Source: Kangiella sp. HZ709
GTDB lineage: Bacteria; Pseudomonadota; Gammaproteobacteria; Enterobacterales; Kangiellaceae
Direction of reading: 5' to 3'
Assembly: GCF_009674675.1 (NCBI RefSeq)
Contig: NZ_WKJC01000001.1
Span: 1,123,031-1,187,030, forward strand
DNA length: 64,000 nt
Part shown: piece after piece, positions 27,329 through 35,240 of the stretch
Layout of the letters: every line of letters begins with the position of its first letter
Position numbering within the stretch: position 1 is the first letter of the stretch
Notes under the pieces: model-generated
Told to the model about the DNA's origin: nothing
Databases searched by the model: none
What the model saw: only the letters and a program-made list of their open reading frames with translations
Program-made: the position numbers and the translations under genes

Positions 27329-27908
27329 TTTGCTTGGTATACCAAAGAAGCGAGGCACTCGTGCTTTGTATGATAAAAATTCCTGACCATATGTTTTTTC
27401 TAGCCATTTTTCCTCTATAAAGGGGGCCACGATATACATGACGGCCCATAAACCCAACAAAATATAAACATAAGTGGAATTGATAAATAAACCCAAACCT
27501 AACATAGCAAATAATGAGAACACATAAATTGGGTTTCTACTCCATTTGTACCAACCAGACACTACCAAACCTTTTGCCTCTCCATGTGCATTAGCCCATC
27601 CTAGCTTTAGGCTAATATAACTGGCTAGGCCAAAACCTAAAATAAATAATGGAAGCCATATAAAAAAGCGCACTGAATAACTGAATACAGGGGTGTCGTT
27701 GTATGAAGTAAAAGAAAGCACAGCCAGTCCAATGATCATAACCCTAAACAAGAGCCAGAATAATCGATATTGCCATGACTCTTTGGAAGGAGGAGGAAAA
27801 AATACAAAAGAGGACTTCAATAATGACGCAACTGAAATAAATATCAGTAATATAGCGGCTATCGATGAAACGGTGAAAATAATCTCGTTCATACGTTTTG
27901 AAACTTAA
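27274..27908 (-). mobile_element. probable single integron gene cassette without integrase
   Basis: A 635-bp unit running from the T after the upstream core site (27908) to the G of the R' core of attC site 1 (27274). Its first six bases, TTAAGT, are the exact complement of the last six positions expected from its own R'' box (ACTTAAC), as required if the unit once closed into a circle. The single gene starts 17 bp from the border and stops inside attC, the normal cassette layout. No intI gene is visible in the window, so this would be an orphan cassette. Confidence 0.6.
27323..27892 (-). CDS. isoprenylcysteine/phospholipid methyltransferase-like membrane protein
   Basis: 189 residues with four or five membrane helices. 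The C-terminal half carries the ICMT/PEMT-type SAM-binding pattern: GLVVSGWYKWSRNPIYV (about 108-124), then EEKWLEKTYGQEFLSYKARVPRF (about 158-180) with the conserved Glu pair and a final Arg-rich strand. These enzymes methylate lipids or lipid-like acceptors; the acceptor is unknown. There is no room for a ribosome-rich leader: the ATG is 17 bp from the presumed cassette border. Proteins of this type are frequent cargo in marine integrons, which fits the attC-like sites on both sides. Confidence 0.75.
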   Translation of the reverse strand: MNEIIFTVSSIAAILLIFISVASLLKSSFVFFPPPSKESWQYRLFWLLFRVMIIGLAVLSFTSYNDTPVFSYSVRFFIWLPLFILGFGLASYISLKLGWANAHGEAKGLVVSGWYKWSRNPIYVFSLFAMLGLGLFINSTYVYILLGLWAVMYIVAPFIEEKWLEKTYGQEFLSYKARVPRFFGIPSKT

Positions 27909-27975
27909 TGCCTTAAGCAGCGGCGCATTAGCGCGTCCAACCACCAAGTGGCATTGCTACCTTGGCTTGTTATGT
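27903..27975 (-). repeat. attC-like integron recombination site 2, altered core
   Basis: Read on the minus strand it begins ACATAACAAGCC and ends AAGGCATTAAGT. AAG-C-AGC and GCT-AC-CTT can pair as L boxes with a bulge, and two small hairpins (GCGC/GCGC and CCAC/GTGG) lie in the middle. The right core is ATTAAGT, so the G of GTT has become A. It would be the attC of a preceding cassette that is no longer present. Weaker than site 1. Confidence 0.5.
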
Positions 27976-28016
27976 GTTTTTGCACGTTATTCAATAATTT
28001 TTATCTCACTAGACCA

Positions 28017-28027
28017 TGCATGATCTG
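28017..28027 (+). repeat. possible left terminal inverted repeat of the recombinase island
   Basis: TGCATGATCTG, reading into the island. The same 11 bases occur on the minus strand at 36596-36606, also reading into the island, beside the yjbQ breakpoint. An 11-bp match between two such short regions is unlikely but not impossible by chance. Confidence 0.4.
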
Positions 28028-28050
28028 GAAGATTTTATCAAGCACACTTC

Positions 28051-28089
28051 GAATGTCTGCTTTGTGACGCTTACAGACTATTAGATTCT
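28051..28089. repeat. dispersed repeat, copy D (right half decayed)
   Basis: GAATGTCTGCTTTGTGACGC and TTACAGACT match the left arm and centre of copies B and C. The right arm cannot be recognised. It lies just inside the presumed left end of the recombinase island, downstream of the nucleotidyltransferase gene. Confidence 0.55.
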
Positions 28090-28122
28090 TTCATCTGCCA
28101 TCCCCCAATTTTTTCTTTAATT

Positions 28123-28443
28123 CTAGTATTCGTCACTGGCAATTTTTAGAACCAAACAGCTCTGCTGTACTAATATTGCATTAATTTCTGAAGCTTCACC
28201 GAACGTTAATAGCGATAAATGGAGCGGTAGGGGTAGTGAATCAGTGTCAATACTGTATCTAAGTGTATCCGCCTGAGAATCACTCCGGCAAAGAATCATT
28301 AAATCAACATCAGAAGCATTTGGCTCATCTCGGTTAACGGAACCAAACAAGTGCCAATCAGTTCCATTTGCAATCGCCCCAAGTGATTGAGCAAGTTCTT
28401 TGATATGAAAGATAGCATCTGAACGAGTTAACTTGCTAGACAC
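28123..28443 (-). CDS. minimal nucleotidyltransferase-domain protein
   Basis: 106 residues. The core motif is FGSVNRDEPNASDVDLMIL (about 32-50), the GS...DxD signature of the pol-beta nucleotidyltransferase fold, so two metal-binding Asp residues are present. The third acidic position in the following strand reads LHLSLLTF, where I see no Asp, so activity is uncertain. Proteins of this size act as adenylyl- or nucleotidyltransferase antitoxins (MNT type) or as antibiotic-modifying enzymes. The usual HEPN partner is not next to it; instead it overlaps by 16 bp the unrecognised 214-residue gene. Last gene of the HNH operon. Confidence 0.75.
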   Translation of the reverse strand: MSSKLTRSDAIFHIKELAQSLGAIANGTDWHLFGSVNRDEPNASDVDLMILCRSDSQADTLRYSIDTDSLPLPLHLSLLTFGEASEINAILVQQSCLVLKIASDEY

Positions 28444-29072
28444 CCTAGCAACCCTCGAAAGGTTAATGCTTTAGCCCCCATAGATCTAGCTGCCTCTTCT
28501 GCTTGTTTAGTTATAGAACCATAGCTTGTGGACTTGACCACAATATCAAAATTACCAAAGCGAGCTCTGGCATTACGTACATCTTCAGCACTCATATTGT
28601 ACGCTTCTATAACAGCCACAATGAGTCTATCACCCATTAGGCGACTAACCTGAAATACGGTATCGTATACATAAGATACGCTTCGCACATTACTGTGCTG
28701 CTGCATGGCATTTATGAAAAAGCCCATATTTTTATCACGAAAATCACCGACATTGCTTACTCTTGCTGAACGATTTATATCCCCCATCTTACCGAATGCT
28801 GCGTTATTTGAGTGAATATAGTCTATTGCAGAGCCACTCCACAATATATTTGAAGGGACGTTAATTACAAGTTGAGGCTTGTTTTCGCCAGAAAAAAGAA
28901 GACGAACTGCATCGGCTCGAATAATTCCTTTAAGCCCTAATACTGCAACAATAAATCTATTGCCATCTTTCCTTTCAATAACTAAAAAGTCTTCAGCGGT
29001 TTTCTCTACAACTTTTATTTCATCCTCATCTTCTGATAGCCTTTTAGCCACCCAGGAGCTTATATTGCTCAT
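28428..29072 (-). CDS. unrecognised 214-residue protein of the HNH operon
   Basis: I do not recognise this family. There is no signal peptide or membrane helix. The N-terminal part alternates strands and charged loops (FLVIERKDGNRFIVAVLGLKG shortened here to its core, about 29-50). The centre has a polar segment with NRSARVSNVGDFRDKN. The C-terminal part is strand-helix with DIVVKSTSYGSITKQAEEAA (about 177-196), ending in RGLLGCLAS. The pattern FDIVVKS could be a nuclease-like D-x-x-x-K strand, but this is speculative. It lies 3 bp from the HNH gene and overlaps the nucleotidyltransferase gene, so the three products probably work together. Base composition matches the island rather than the core genes. 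Confidence 0.6.
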   Translation of the reverse strand: MSNISSWVAKRLSEDEDEIKVVEKTAEDFLVIERKDGNRFIVAVLGLKGIIRADAVRLLFSGENKPQLVINVPSNILWSGSAIDYIHSNNAAFGKMGDINRSARVSNVGDFRDKNMGFFINAMQQHSNVRSVSYVYDTVFQVSRLMGDRLIVAVIEAYNMSAEDVRNARARFGNFDIVVKSTSYGSITKQAEEAARSMGAKALTFRGLLGCLAS

Positions 29073-29075
29073 ACT

Positions 29076-29774
29076 TTAATCCTTATATATTCTTGATAAT
29101 TCTGCTGGAAAGCGAGAAGCATCCTCCATACTCCCTTCAATATGGAAGGCTTCAAGGTCGTCTATGTGCTGCCGAAATAACTCAACTGTATGCTTTTCGT
29201 CCTTAATAAGAATGTGGCGATTAGTATCCAAAATAGTAAGAAGTCTTCTATTGTTAGGTAATATTCGAGAAAGAACTTTGCGCTTCCATTGCTCTGCTGC
29301 CCCACTTTCGGGATTCTGGGCAGCTTCTATATGAGGGCCATACAGCTGAAAGGTTGTATGATTTTGTTCGAGAATTGGCTCTACTACTTCACGAGCAGAA
29401 GCACGATCATCAAACTTTACAGCCCCAAAGAGCTGCTGAAGCTTATTAGCATGCTCTACCTTCCATTTTCGCATCATTGAGTCAGGGAAATTAGAAGGGG
29501 ATTTATCTACTTTCGTATGACAGTTTGAGCACAGAACAATTAAATTCTCAAAAGTTCCTCGCTCTTCTTTACTTAACTCTGGCTTAGCTCTAGGGCCTTT
29601 ATCACTTGCCGCAAAAACATGTGCCAATTCAGCTATATGAAAAGACCCTGAAGGAGTATCTATAAACAGTTCTTCTGCACAACTAGGGTTCTGACAATAC
29701 CCAGCAGAAGAAGAGAAAAGTCGACGTTGTGTATGCGCATCTGGCGACGCAGTCCCTTTAGAGCAAGACACCAT
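29076..29774 (-). CDS. HNH endonuclease-domain protein
   Basis: About 232 residues from the ATG at 29774; a GTG directly before it is also in frame. The N-terminal half is an HNH nuclease with a zinc knuckle: CQNPSC (about 27-32), HIAELAHVFA (the first H of the motif, about 46-55), then the Asn of FENLIVLCSNCHTKVDK (about 75-91) with the second Cys pair and final His. The C-terminal half (about 105-232) is helical and not recognised; it may be the specificity or sensing part. First gene of the tight three-gene operon. Free HNH proteins with a fused helical domain occur in restriction and anti-phage systems, so defence is a reasonable guess. Confidence 0.8.
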   Translation of the reverse strand: MVSCSKGTASPDAHTQRRLFSSSAGYCQNPSCAEELFIDTPSGSFHIAELAHVFAASDKGPRAKPELSKEERGTFENLIVLCSNCHTKVDKSPSNFPDSMMRKWKVEHANKLQQLFGAVKFDDRASAREVVEPILEQNHTTFQLYGPHIEAAQNPESGAAEQWKRKVLSRILPNNRRLLTILDTNRHILIKDEKHTVELFRQHIDDLEAFHIEGSMEDASRFPAELSRIYKD

Positions 29775-29790
29775 CACACCACTTATTCAT
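29758..29790 (-). other. 10-codon ORF overlapping the HNH start
   Basis: An ATG at 29790 has AAGGA 5 nt upstream, a better ribosome-binding site than the HNH start itself. It encodes MNKWCDGVLL and stops at 29758, 16 bp inside the HNH gene in another frame. It could be a leader that couples translation to the nuclease. It may equally be chance. Confidence 0.25.
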
Positions 29791-30037
29791 TATTTTCCTT
29801 TTTTATTACAAGACTCCAATTATTAAGGATAATATTAGCACAGTAGAAAACGATGTACATTCAGCAAATAGTATTATCTTATCTATATAATCATCAAAAT
29901 ATCCAAATTCATTACTTTTAAATAATCGAATATCAAGCCCTTTGTACTACATTAAAATAATCTTGCTAGATGGAAAATAGTTGATATCCTTTATTGAATC
30001 CTTCGTAATAATTTTTAACTAGCTGTTATAACTAACT

Positions 30038-31171
30038 ATGGACTTAATAATAGACTCTCAAGATAAAGATATTATAGATATTTGTACTCGCTATTGGTCC
30101 CACAATAACGGGCAATTTAACGAAAGCGTTAAAGACATTCTTAAAAGCTATAACAATCTTAAAGGGTTAAACTCTATTGTAGAAGTGAATTGCACGGCGT
30201 ACTCTGTAATAACTAGCTGCCTTACTTGTGGTGACAAGTATATCTATAAAAATAGAAATGACTTTAAAAAAACATTTAATAACGAAGATGACTTCATTTG
30301 GGAGTGCGATGACTGCCTATATTTTCAGACCAAGCAATTAGAGGAAGCTCAAAGAAATGAACTTGTTTCGAGCTACAAAACAGCTATACAACACCCTGTG
30401 AAGATAGAGGAATTAACTGTAAGAGAAGCTGTTGTTTTACGCTCTTTAATATTGCACCTAGCTACAGAAGATATGGAGTATTTAGAATATCTAGACCAAG
30501 TCGATGGCGAGTTCTCTCTGAGCCCACTTAGGGATTACAGTTTAGAACTACTTCGAGAAATGTATCGTTCCTCCGTAATTAGCATTCACCCATATATTTC
30601 TTTAAATCGAATAAACTTTACTGCTGATTTAAATTTCTCCTTTTCACTTTCAGAAGTTCCATGGCTAATTAACATTCCTGAGGGTAAGACGATGGAAGAG
30701 TTTTCCATTGCACTGTCAAATAAAATTTCTTCATTAGAGTATATTGAGGAAAGGCCTGACGAAGTAATGGAGTTATGCCATGAAATAAGCTTGAAAGAGT
30801 GCATATCATATTTAGAGTACTTAGGCGACGAGTATGGATTTGACTTTAAAGTTGGTCCAAAAACTTTAGAAGCATTAAACAAAGTACTTGCACACTTTTC
30901 AGTTGCTCAGGCATATAATTTCATATGGCGAGCCTGCAAAGATGCGGCTGCGTATTATCAACGCTCGCAAATATCTAAACGCCAAGCTGCCAACTCCATT
31001 GTTGGAAATATTGATAGGGCAATTGATCAAGCATTAGCTAATAACTGGGATGTTAAAGCATATAAGAGAAGATATGACGCACCACAATCCGTTATTAGCA
31101 AAGTATTATTCAATCATTTATTACATACAGACGATGGAGGGTTTAATTCCAAACTAACAAGCTTGCTATAA
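30038..31171 (+). CDS. unrecognised zinc-ribbon protein in the island
   Basis: 377 residues, family not recognised. An N-terminal zinc ribbon is clear: CLTCGDKY and CDDCLYF (about residues 60-95), two CxxC pairs separated by 30 residues. The rest is acidic and mostly helical, without membrane segments or a catalytic motif that I can name. It ends with a basic segment AYKRRYDAPQ and a short tail. It is divergent from the HNH operon (260-bp shared upstream region) and convergent, 22 bp apart, with the small HTH gene of the recombinase array. It could be a regulator, an accessory of transposition or independent cargo. Confidence 0.6.
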   Translation: MDLIIDSQDKDIIDICTRYWSHNNGQFNESVKDILKSYNNLKGLNSIVEVNCTAYSVITSCLTCGDKYIYKNRNDFKKTFNNEDDFIWECDDCLYFQTKQLEEAQRNELVSSYKTAIQHPVKIEELTVREAVVLRSLILHLATEDMEYLEYLDQVDGEFSLSPLRDYSLELLREMYRSSVISIHPYISLNRINFTADLNFSFSLSEVPWLINIPEGKTMEEFSIALSNKISSLEYIEERPDEVMELCHEISLKECISYLEYLGDEYGFDFKVGPKTLEALNKVLAHFSVAQAYNFIWRACKDAAAYYQRSQISKRQAANSIVGNIDRAIDQALANNWDVKAYKRRYDAPQSVISKVLFNHLLHTDDGGFNSKLTSLL

Positions 31172-31193
31172 AAAGAACTACTTTTTATTATTC

Positions 31194-31583
31194 TCACTCT
31201 TTGAAGTGTAAAATCTTCTGCTCCTTTAAAAGACTATTTTCATACTCTAGTTGTTCATTAACTGTCGTTAAAGCCACAACTATATTAGTTAGATTTTCTA
31301 TTTTTTTATTCAAGCGTTTGATTTTTTTTACATCAGATTCTCTTCTCTTTTTCTTTTTTTTCCCACTAGAAGGAGGAGCCCTATGTATTTCTGAATATGC
31401 TTTAACCTCATTATGCAGCTCTGGATATCGATCGCTTCTGAAGCTGGCAGGGTTAATACCAGCTTCTTTTGCTACATTTGTCAATGTGATAGGAGCCCCC
31501 TGATCTAACAAAGACGGTTCACCATTCTTTAAACGCTCAAATGCCTCTCGAAGGGGAGATTCAACACTTTTCTGACGTGGCAT
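31194..31583 (-). CDS. small HTH/coiled-coil protein, TnpC-like
   Basis: 129 residues. An N-terminal helix-turn-helix (APITLTNVAKEAGINPASFR, about 30-49) is followed by a very basic Lys-rich hinge (about 74-90) and a C-terminal coiled coil (about 92-125, with regular hydrophobic heptads). The same build is found in TnpC of Tn554, a DNA-binding accessory of its two tyrosine recombinases. It is last in the recombinase array and overlaps the preceding gene by 23 bp. I infer an accessory or orientation role in integration. Convergent with the zinc-ribbon gene. Confidence 0.7.
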   Translation of the reverse strand: MPRQKSVESPLREAFERLKNGEPSLLDQGAPITLTNVAKEAGINPASFRSDRYPELHNEVKAYSEIHRAPPSSGKKKKKRRESDVKKIKRLNKKIENLTNIVVALTTVNEQLEYENSLLKEQKILHFKE

Positions 31584-33552
31584 GAAAAAACACCTCTATT
31601 GCTTGGTTTTCAAGTTTAAGTTTTGAATGACGCGGGGTATTCTCTTGTATTGATTTCAACTCTTCCTCATTGCTTTCTTGCAGCTGCCTTAACCTCTTAC
31701 TATTTTTCTTGACAAATACGGCATCTTTGCAAGGACCACGTCCATCGACGCCAGCGCAGTGTACCGCTGACTCGACACCTCCATATTGGCAACTTTCGAC
31801 CATACAAAATCCAAGAAGTGTTTGGCGTGCCCCAACTAGTCCTTTTTTAACAAGCTCTTTCAATTTCTTATGCTCTCCATCACTAATCAATTTAATAACT
31901 TTAGAGTCCATAAGATTTTCTCCCGTAGCATAAATGTATTCACTCAGGTTACTTTTAGTTATATTTACTAAATTTCGTACCGTTGTTTGATATGCTTCTA
32001 TCATTACAGCTCGAGTAACTTCCCCATTCACTCTAATTCGCGTGTAATTTCTCCCATAATAATAGCTTTGTTGCAATGTTTTATGCTTCATCATCCATTG
32101 AATAACGCTGCCAGGAACATCTGATGCAAACAAGTTAACTGACAAACTTCTTCTTAACTGGTGTGCGGAGAACGACCAAATACCGCCTACTTTAAACCAG
32201 GCTTTTTCTGTGAGACGAGGTGTAAGCTGATAAGCAATTTTGTAGTCTTCTTCAGAAATCATTAGATCTTTTCTGTTAAATGCAAGCGGGTATCTAATAA
32301 TTACACTGCCTAGGCTCCATTGGTTTATTTTTTTAGCTTTATGCGCACTAAAAGGTTCAAGCCCTCCAATCATTAAATATGGATTATCCGTATATTCAAG
32401 ATCAATACTTTCTAATGTTGACCGTAGTCTAAGCTGAGTGATGTAATTCAATATATTTACTGCACGTTCTACCGACAAAGGTACTACCCAATAAGCATCA
32501 CTATCTGGATCTGTTTTAGTTGTCTCTCCAACTATCAACCCAACTTTTCCTAGATTAGGGTCATCGTCTGTTTGAAAGCAGTCAGAGCGTAGCGATAGAC
32601 CTTCACCAACTCTTTGAATACTATGTGCTAAGATGTATGTAAATGCAGCATCTCGAACCAAGTTAAGATACTCAGACATCATATTCAGTTTATGGGTAAA
32701 ATGCTTTGACTCATTCAACCATCTATAGAGAAGTTCGTCCAAACCACGATCTTTATAAAATGCTTCAATCCCACCTTCGTAAGAGCATCGAGCACCTCTC
32801 TTCTTATCTCCATACGAAACACTTTTCGTATTAATAAATGGACTCACAGAGGAATATCCTTCTTCTATATTATGTTTATATGCTTCAAAGACCCACATCC
32901 ATGCATCTACAAAGGTGTTTTTGTTAAGTTCAAAATCAGCCATTACTCTCTCCGTTGATTGTATTAACGACATCCAAATTCGTGGAGGGATATATGCATG
33001 TTGAATAGGAATATGTGGGACTCTTAGTTTTTTTAATTGCTCAATGAAATGTAAATCTGCAATTTTCCACCCAAGGACTTTTTCTTCCCTCAGGATTGAA
33101 GACAAAGTCCAAATCAACTTCAAATGCTGCGCAGGGCTTGTTACCTTAATTACCTCTGTAGCTAACAATGGGAGCCTATAAAGTTCATCAATAGAAATCC
33201 CGTGTTTATCAGCAACCTTACATATCTTACAAAGCACTTTAAATATGTGACCCAGTGACACAATTTTACCCGGAAAAAGAGGCATGTGATAAAGGTGAAG
33301 AAACATCAACTGTTTAAGCAAATGATTATTTTCATAAGAGAGTTGCTGTCTTTTAAAATTAAAACCACAATGACCATATGCTTTAAAGTTCCAATAACTA
33401 TCGCCATATTTTGAAAGTGGATTTCCATGTTCATCCACTGAAACTACGAAATCACTTGGAGGAGGGAAGGATAAAGGTTTGTAATTATCTAGCTTTGATG
33501 CTTCTTGCTCCTTATCTATGTTAGCGCAAAATCGCAATTCACTAACGTTCAC
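31561..33552 (-). CDS. tyrosine recombinase, large (TnpB-like)
   Basis: About 663 residues from the GTG at 33552, which has GGAGG 4-5 nt upstream and overlaps the previous stop as GTGA; a TTG four codons earlier overlaps that site. The C-terminal catalytic domain keeps the tyrosine-recombinase set: Arg in SIQRVGEGLSL (about 314), His and Arg in SAHQLRRS (about 464 and 467), His in MMKHKT (about 490) and Tyr in SYYYGRN (about 497-499). A Cys-rich tail (CMVESCQYGG to GPCKDA) follows the active site and may bind zinc, as in the TnpB group. The long N-terminal part probably binds DNA. Third gene of the array, likely active. Confidence 0.8.
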   Translation of the reverse strand: MNVSELRFCANIDKEQEASKLDNYKPLSFPPPSDFVVSVDEHGNPLSKYGDSYWNFKAYGHCGFNFKRQQLSYENNHLLKQLMFLHLYHMPLFPGKIVSLGHIFKVLCKICKVADKHGISIDELYRLPLLATEVIKVTSPAQHLKLIWTLSSILREEKVLGWKIADLHFIEQLKKLRVPHIPIQHAYIPPRIWMSLIQSTERVMADFELNKNTFVDAWMWVFEAYKHNIEEGYSSVSPFINTKSVSYGDKKRGARCSYEGGIEAFYKDRGLDELLYRWLNESKHFTHKLNMMSEYLNLVRDAAFTYILAHSIQRVGEGLSLRSDCFQTDDDPNLGKVGLIVGETTKTDPDSDAYWVVPLSVERAVNILNYITQLRLRSTLESIDLEYTDNPYLMIGGLEPFSAHKAKKINQWSLGSVIIRYPLAFNRKDLMISEEDYKIAYQLTPRLTEKAWFKVGGIWSFSAHQLRRSLSVNLFASDVPGSVIQWMMKHKTLQQSYYYGRNYTRIRVNGEVTRAVMIEAYQTTVRNLVNITKSNLSEYIYATGENLMDSKVIKLISDGEHKKLKELVKKGLVGARQTLLGFCMVESCQYGGVESAVHCAGVDGRGPCKDAVFVKKNSKRLRQLQESNEEELKSIQENTPRHSKLKLENQAIEVFFHATSEKC

Positions 33553-35240
33553 TTCCCCTCCCAAAATTTAATAATATCAGCCCATATAGGGTGATAATTT
33601 CCCTCATCTACTTTCAATAAAGCTTCTTTAACCCACGACATCGATTGTTTACTTAGATTGTTAAAAGTTTCAATTTTTTTATTCAAACGCTCTACAGCTA
33701 TATCAGCAGGCAACTCTCGACTCACTGGCTGAGCCGCTTCAATAAGTTTTAGTTTGCGAAAAGATACTAGTGACCAAACATATTCCTCCGAATTAACATC
33801 TCTGTGATTTTTACAAAATAAGCATCCTGACTGACTAATGCAGTTTGGTTTATTTATTCCACTAGGTAAATTATCAACAGGTTCCGGGGCTCCTGTACAC
33901 CCTCCTCCAATAAGGTTAATTGGATTGCCCCTCCAAAAATTTGTCAACGCAGTCATAGCACGTTGCTGAGAAGGTTTGTGATAGTGTTTCGCAAAGGTTT
34001 CTTTAGCATGCTGAGCTATTTCGCTGCTTACTTTTGTATCATCAATCAAGCGACTTAAAAAATTAACTCTTGTATTCCTAGTTTTACTGGGAGGTATCCA
34101 AGGAATCTTATCCCGCCTAAGGTGCTTCTTGAGTAGATTGTAGTTTACAAGTCCTTTTACTTTAATTAATGAGCGAGTTAAAGGAAAAAGATAAGGTTGC
34201 TCTGGCCGAAACCGATCTATAAATGCAATAAACTCTTTGAACCGCTCTTTATAGTCTTTATATATTACAAATGATTTCGGACCGCCGGCTCGTGCTTTAT
34301 TTTGCGTAACTAACCAATCACTATGCCCTTGTAATTTATATGAAAAGCCCTTCCTAGAAATATGCAGCACTTGGGTAACATTCATTCCAGTTTGATAGAC
34401 AAAAATTACAAGCTCCACTAGAATTCTCAATGTTATTAAACCTCTTCGATATGGGTCTAGATCTTCATATTCCATTACATCAACTGGCTCACAAGCATTC
34501 TTAGCTTTCGTTTGGCATGTTTTTCTTTCTGACTTCAAGCCATTCTCAATACTAACAGGCAATTTAACGCTTACATTCATGCCATCTGGTTTAGTTAAGT
34601 TGACTTTTATGGGTAATCGGCCAATTACTGCTTTTGCTGTAAGGCTGTTTGCAATATCTACACAATAAAAGCCAAGTTTTTGGGAGTCACCAATATGCTG
34701 TTTTTCTGAGTCTCGACTAACAGCTACTTTCGCGGGATGTTTAAATGCTTTAACAACTCTTGATGAATATCTAAAATCCTTATATACAGGAAGTTTTATT
34801 GCATTCCCTATAACTTTAGCCACTTGAATAACTAGGCCATATGCACTTTCTTGTTTAATTTCTTTTTTTATCCATGCCCTATAATATTGATATTCATCAA
34901 AATGGATGAAGTTATCTTTCAAATTATCTTCATCAAGATCTAACAACAAATCCCTTTCATCAATAAATTTTATAAACAGTTGAAAACTAGATAAGTAAGT
35001 ATAAAGTGAAGAATCTGGCATACCTCTTGTTCTTTCAAGATTGAAAAAATCAGTAACAGCCTCAATGAATGGAGTGCGCTCTTTTATAAGACCTTTCCAT
35101 TTAGTATCGCAATCATTTTTCCGAAACCACCATCTTGCATCGCTTGAGGCGCCGCCTTTAATAAGAAATCTCCTTAAGTCTCCAGCTTTGCGGTTATAAT
35201 CTTTTATCTTTAAATGCTGTATCTCATCCATAATTTTCAA
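33549..35240 (-). CDS. tyrosine-recombinase-family protein lacking the first catalytic Arg
   Basis: 563 residues with TTG at 35240, overlapping the previous stop; the ATG at 35231 is the alternative. The fold is recognisable by an N-terminal SAM-like helical domain and a C-terminal region with VYQTGMNVTQVLHI (about 281-294). The usual TGxR has become TGMN, so the first active-site Arg is missing. The HxxR box reads SKTRNTR. His in AQHAKE and Tyr in KHYHKP remain. A Cys-rich segment (CISQSGCLFCKNH, about 463-475) follows. It is therefore probably a structural partner rather than an independent recombinase. It sits between the two catalytically complete ones, with 4-bp overlaps. Confidence 0.75.
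   Translation of the reverse strand: MKIMDEIQHLKIKDYNRKAGDLRRFLIKGGASSDARWWFRKNDCDTKWKGLIKERTPFIEAVTDFFNLERTRGMPDSSLYTYLSSFQLFIKFIDERDLLLDLDEDNLKDNFIHFDEYQYYRAWIKKEIKQESAYGLVIQVAKVIGNAIKLPVYKDFRYSSRVVKAFKHPAKVAVSRDSEKQHIGDSQKLGFYCVDIANSLTAKAVIGRLPIKVNLTKPDGMNVSVKLPVSIENGLKSERKTCQTKAKNACEPVDVMEYEDLDPYRRGLITLRILVELVIFVYQTGMNVTQVLHISRKGFSYKLQGHSDWLVTQNKARAGGPKSFVIYKDYKERFKEFIAFIDRFRPEQPYLFPLTRSLIKVKGLVNYNLLKKHLRRDKIPWIPPSKTRNTRVNFLSRLIDDTKVSSEIAQHAKETFAKHYHKPSQQRAMTALTNFWRGNPINLIGGGCTGAPEPVDNLPSGINKPNCISQSGCLFCKNHRDVNSEEYVWSLVSFRKLKLIEAAQPVSRELPADIAVERLNKKIETFNNLSKQSMSWVKEALLKVDEGNYHPIWADIIKFWEGK

Noticed and set aside
27980-28016. Possible lost C-terminal tail of yjbQ on the minus strand next to the left inverted repeat
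   Set aside because: One frame gives WSSEIKIIE and a stop, which only loosely recalls the family's last strand. There is no EHR segment and no continuous match, so I do not claim it.
28123-28443. MNT-HEPN toxin-antitoxin pair
   Set aside because: The nucleotidyltransferase fits the MNT half, but the neighbouring 214-residue protein has no RxxxxH HEPN motif.
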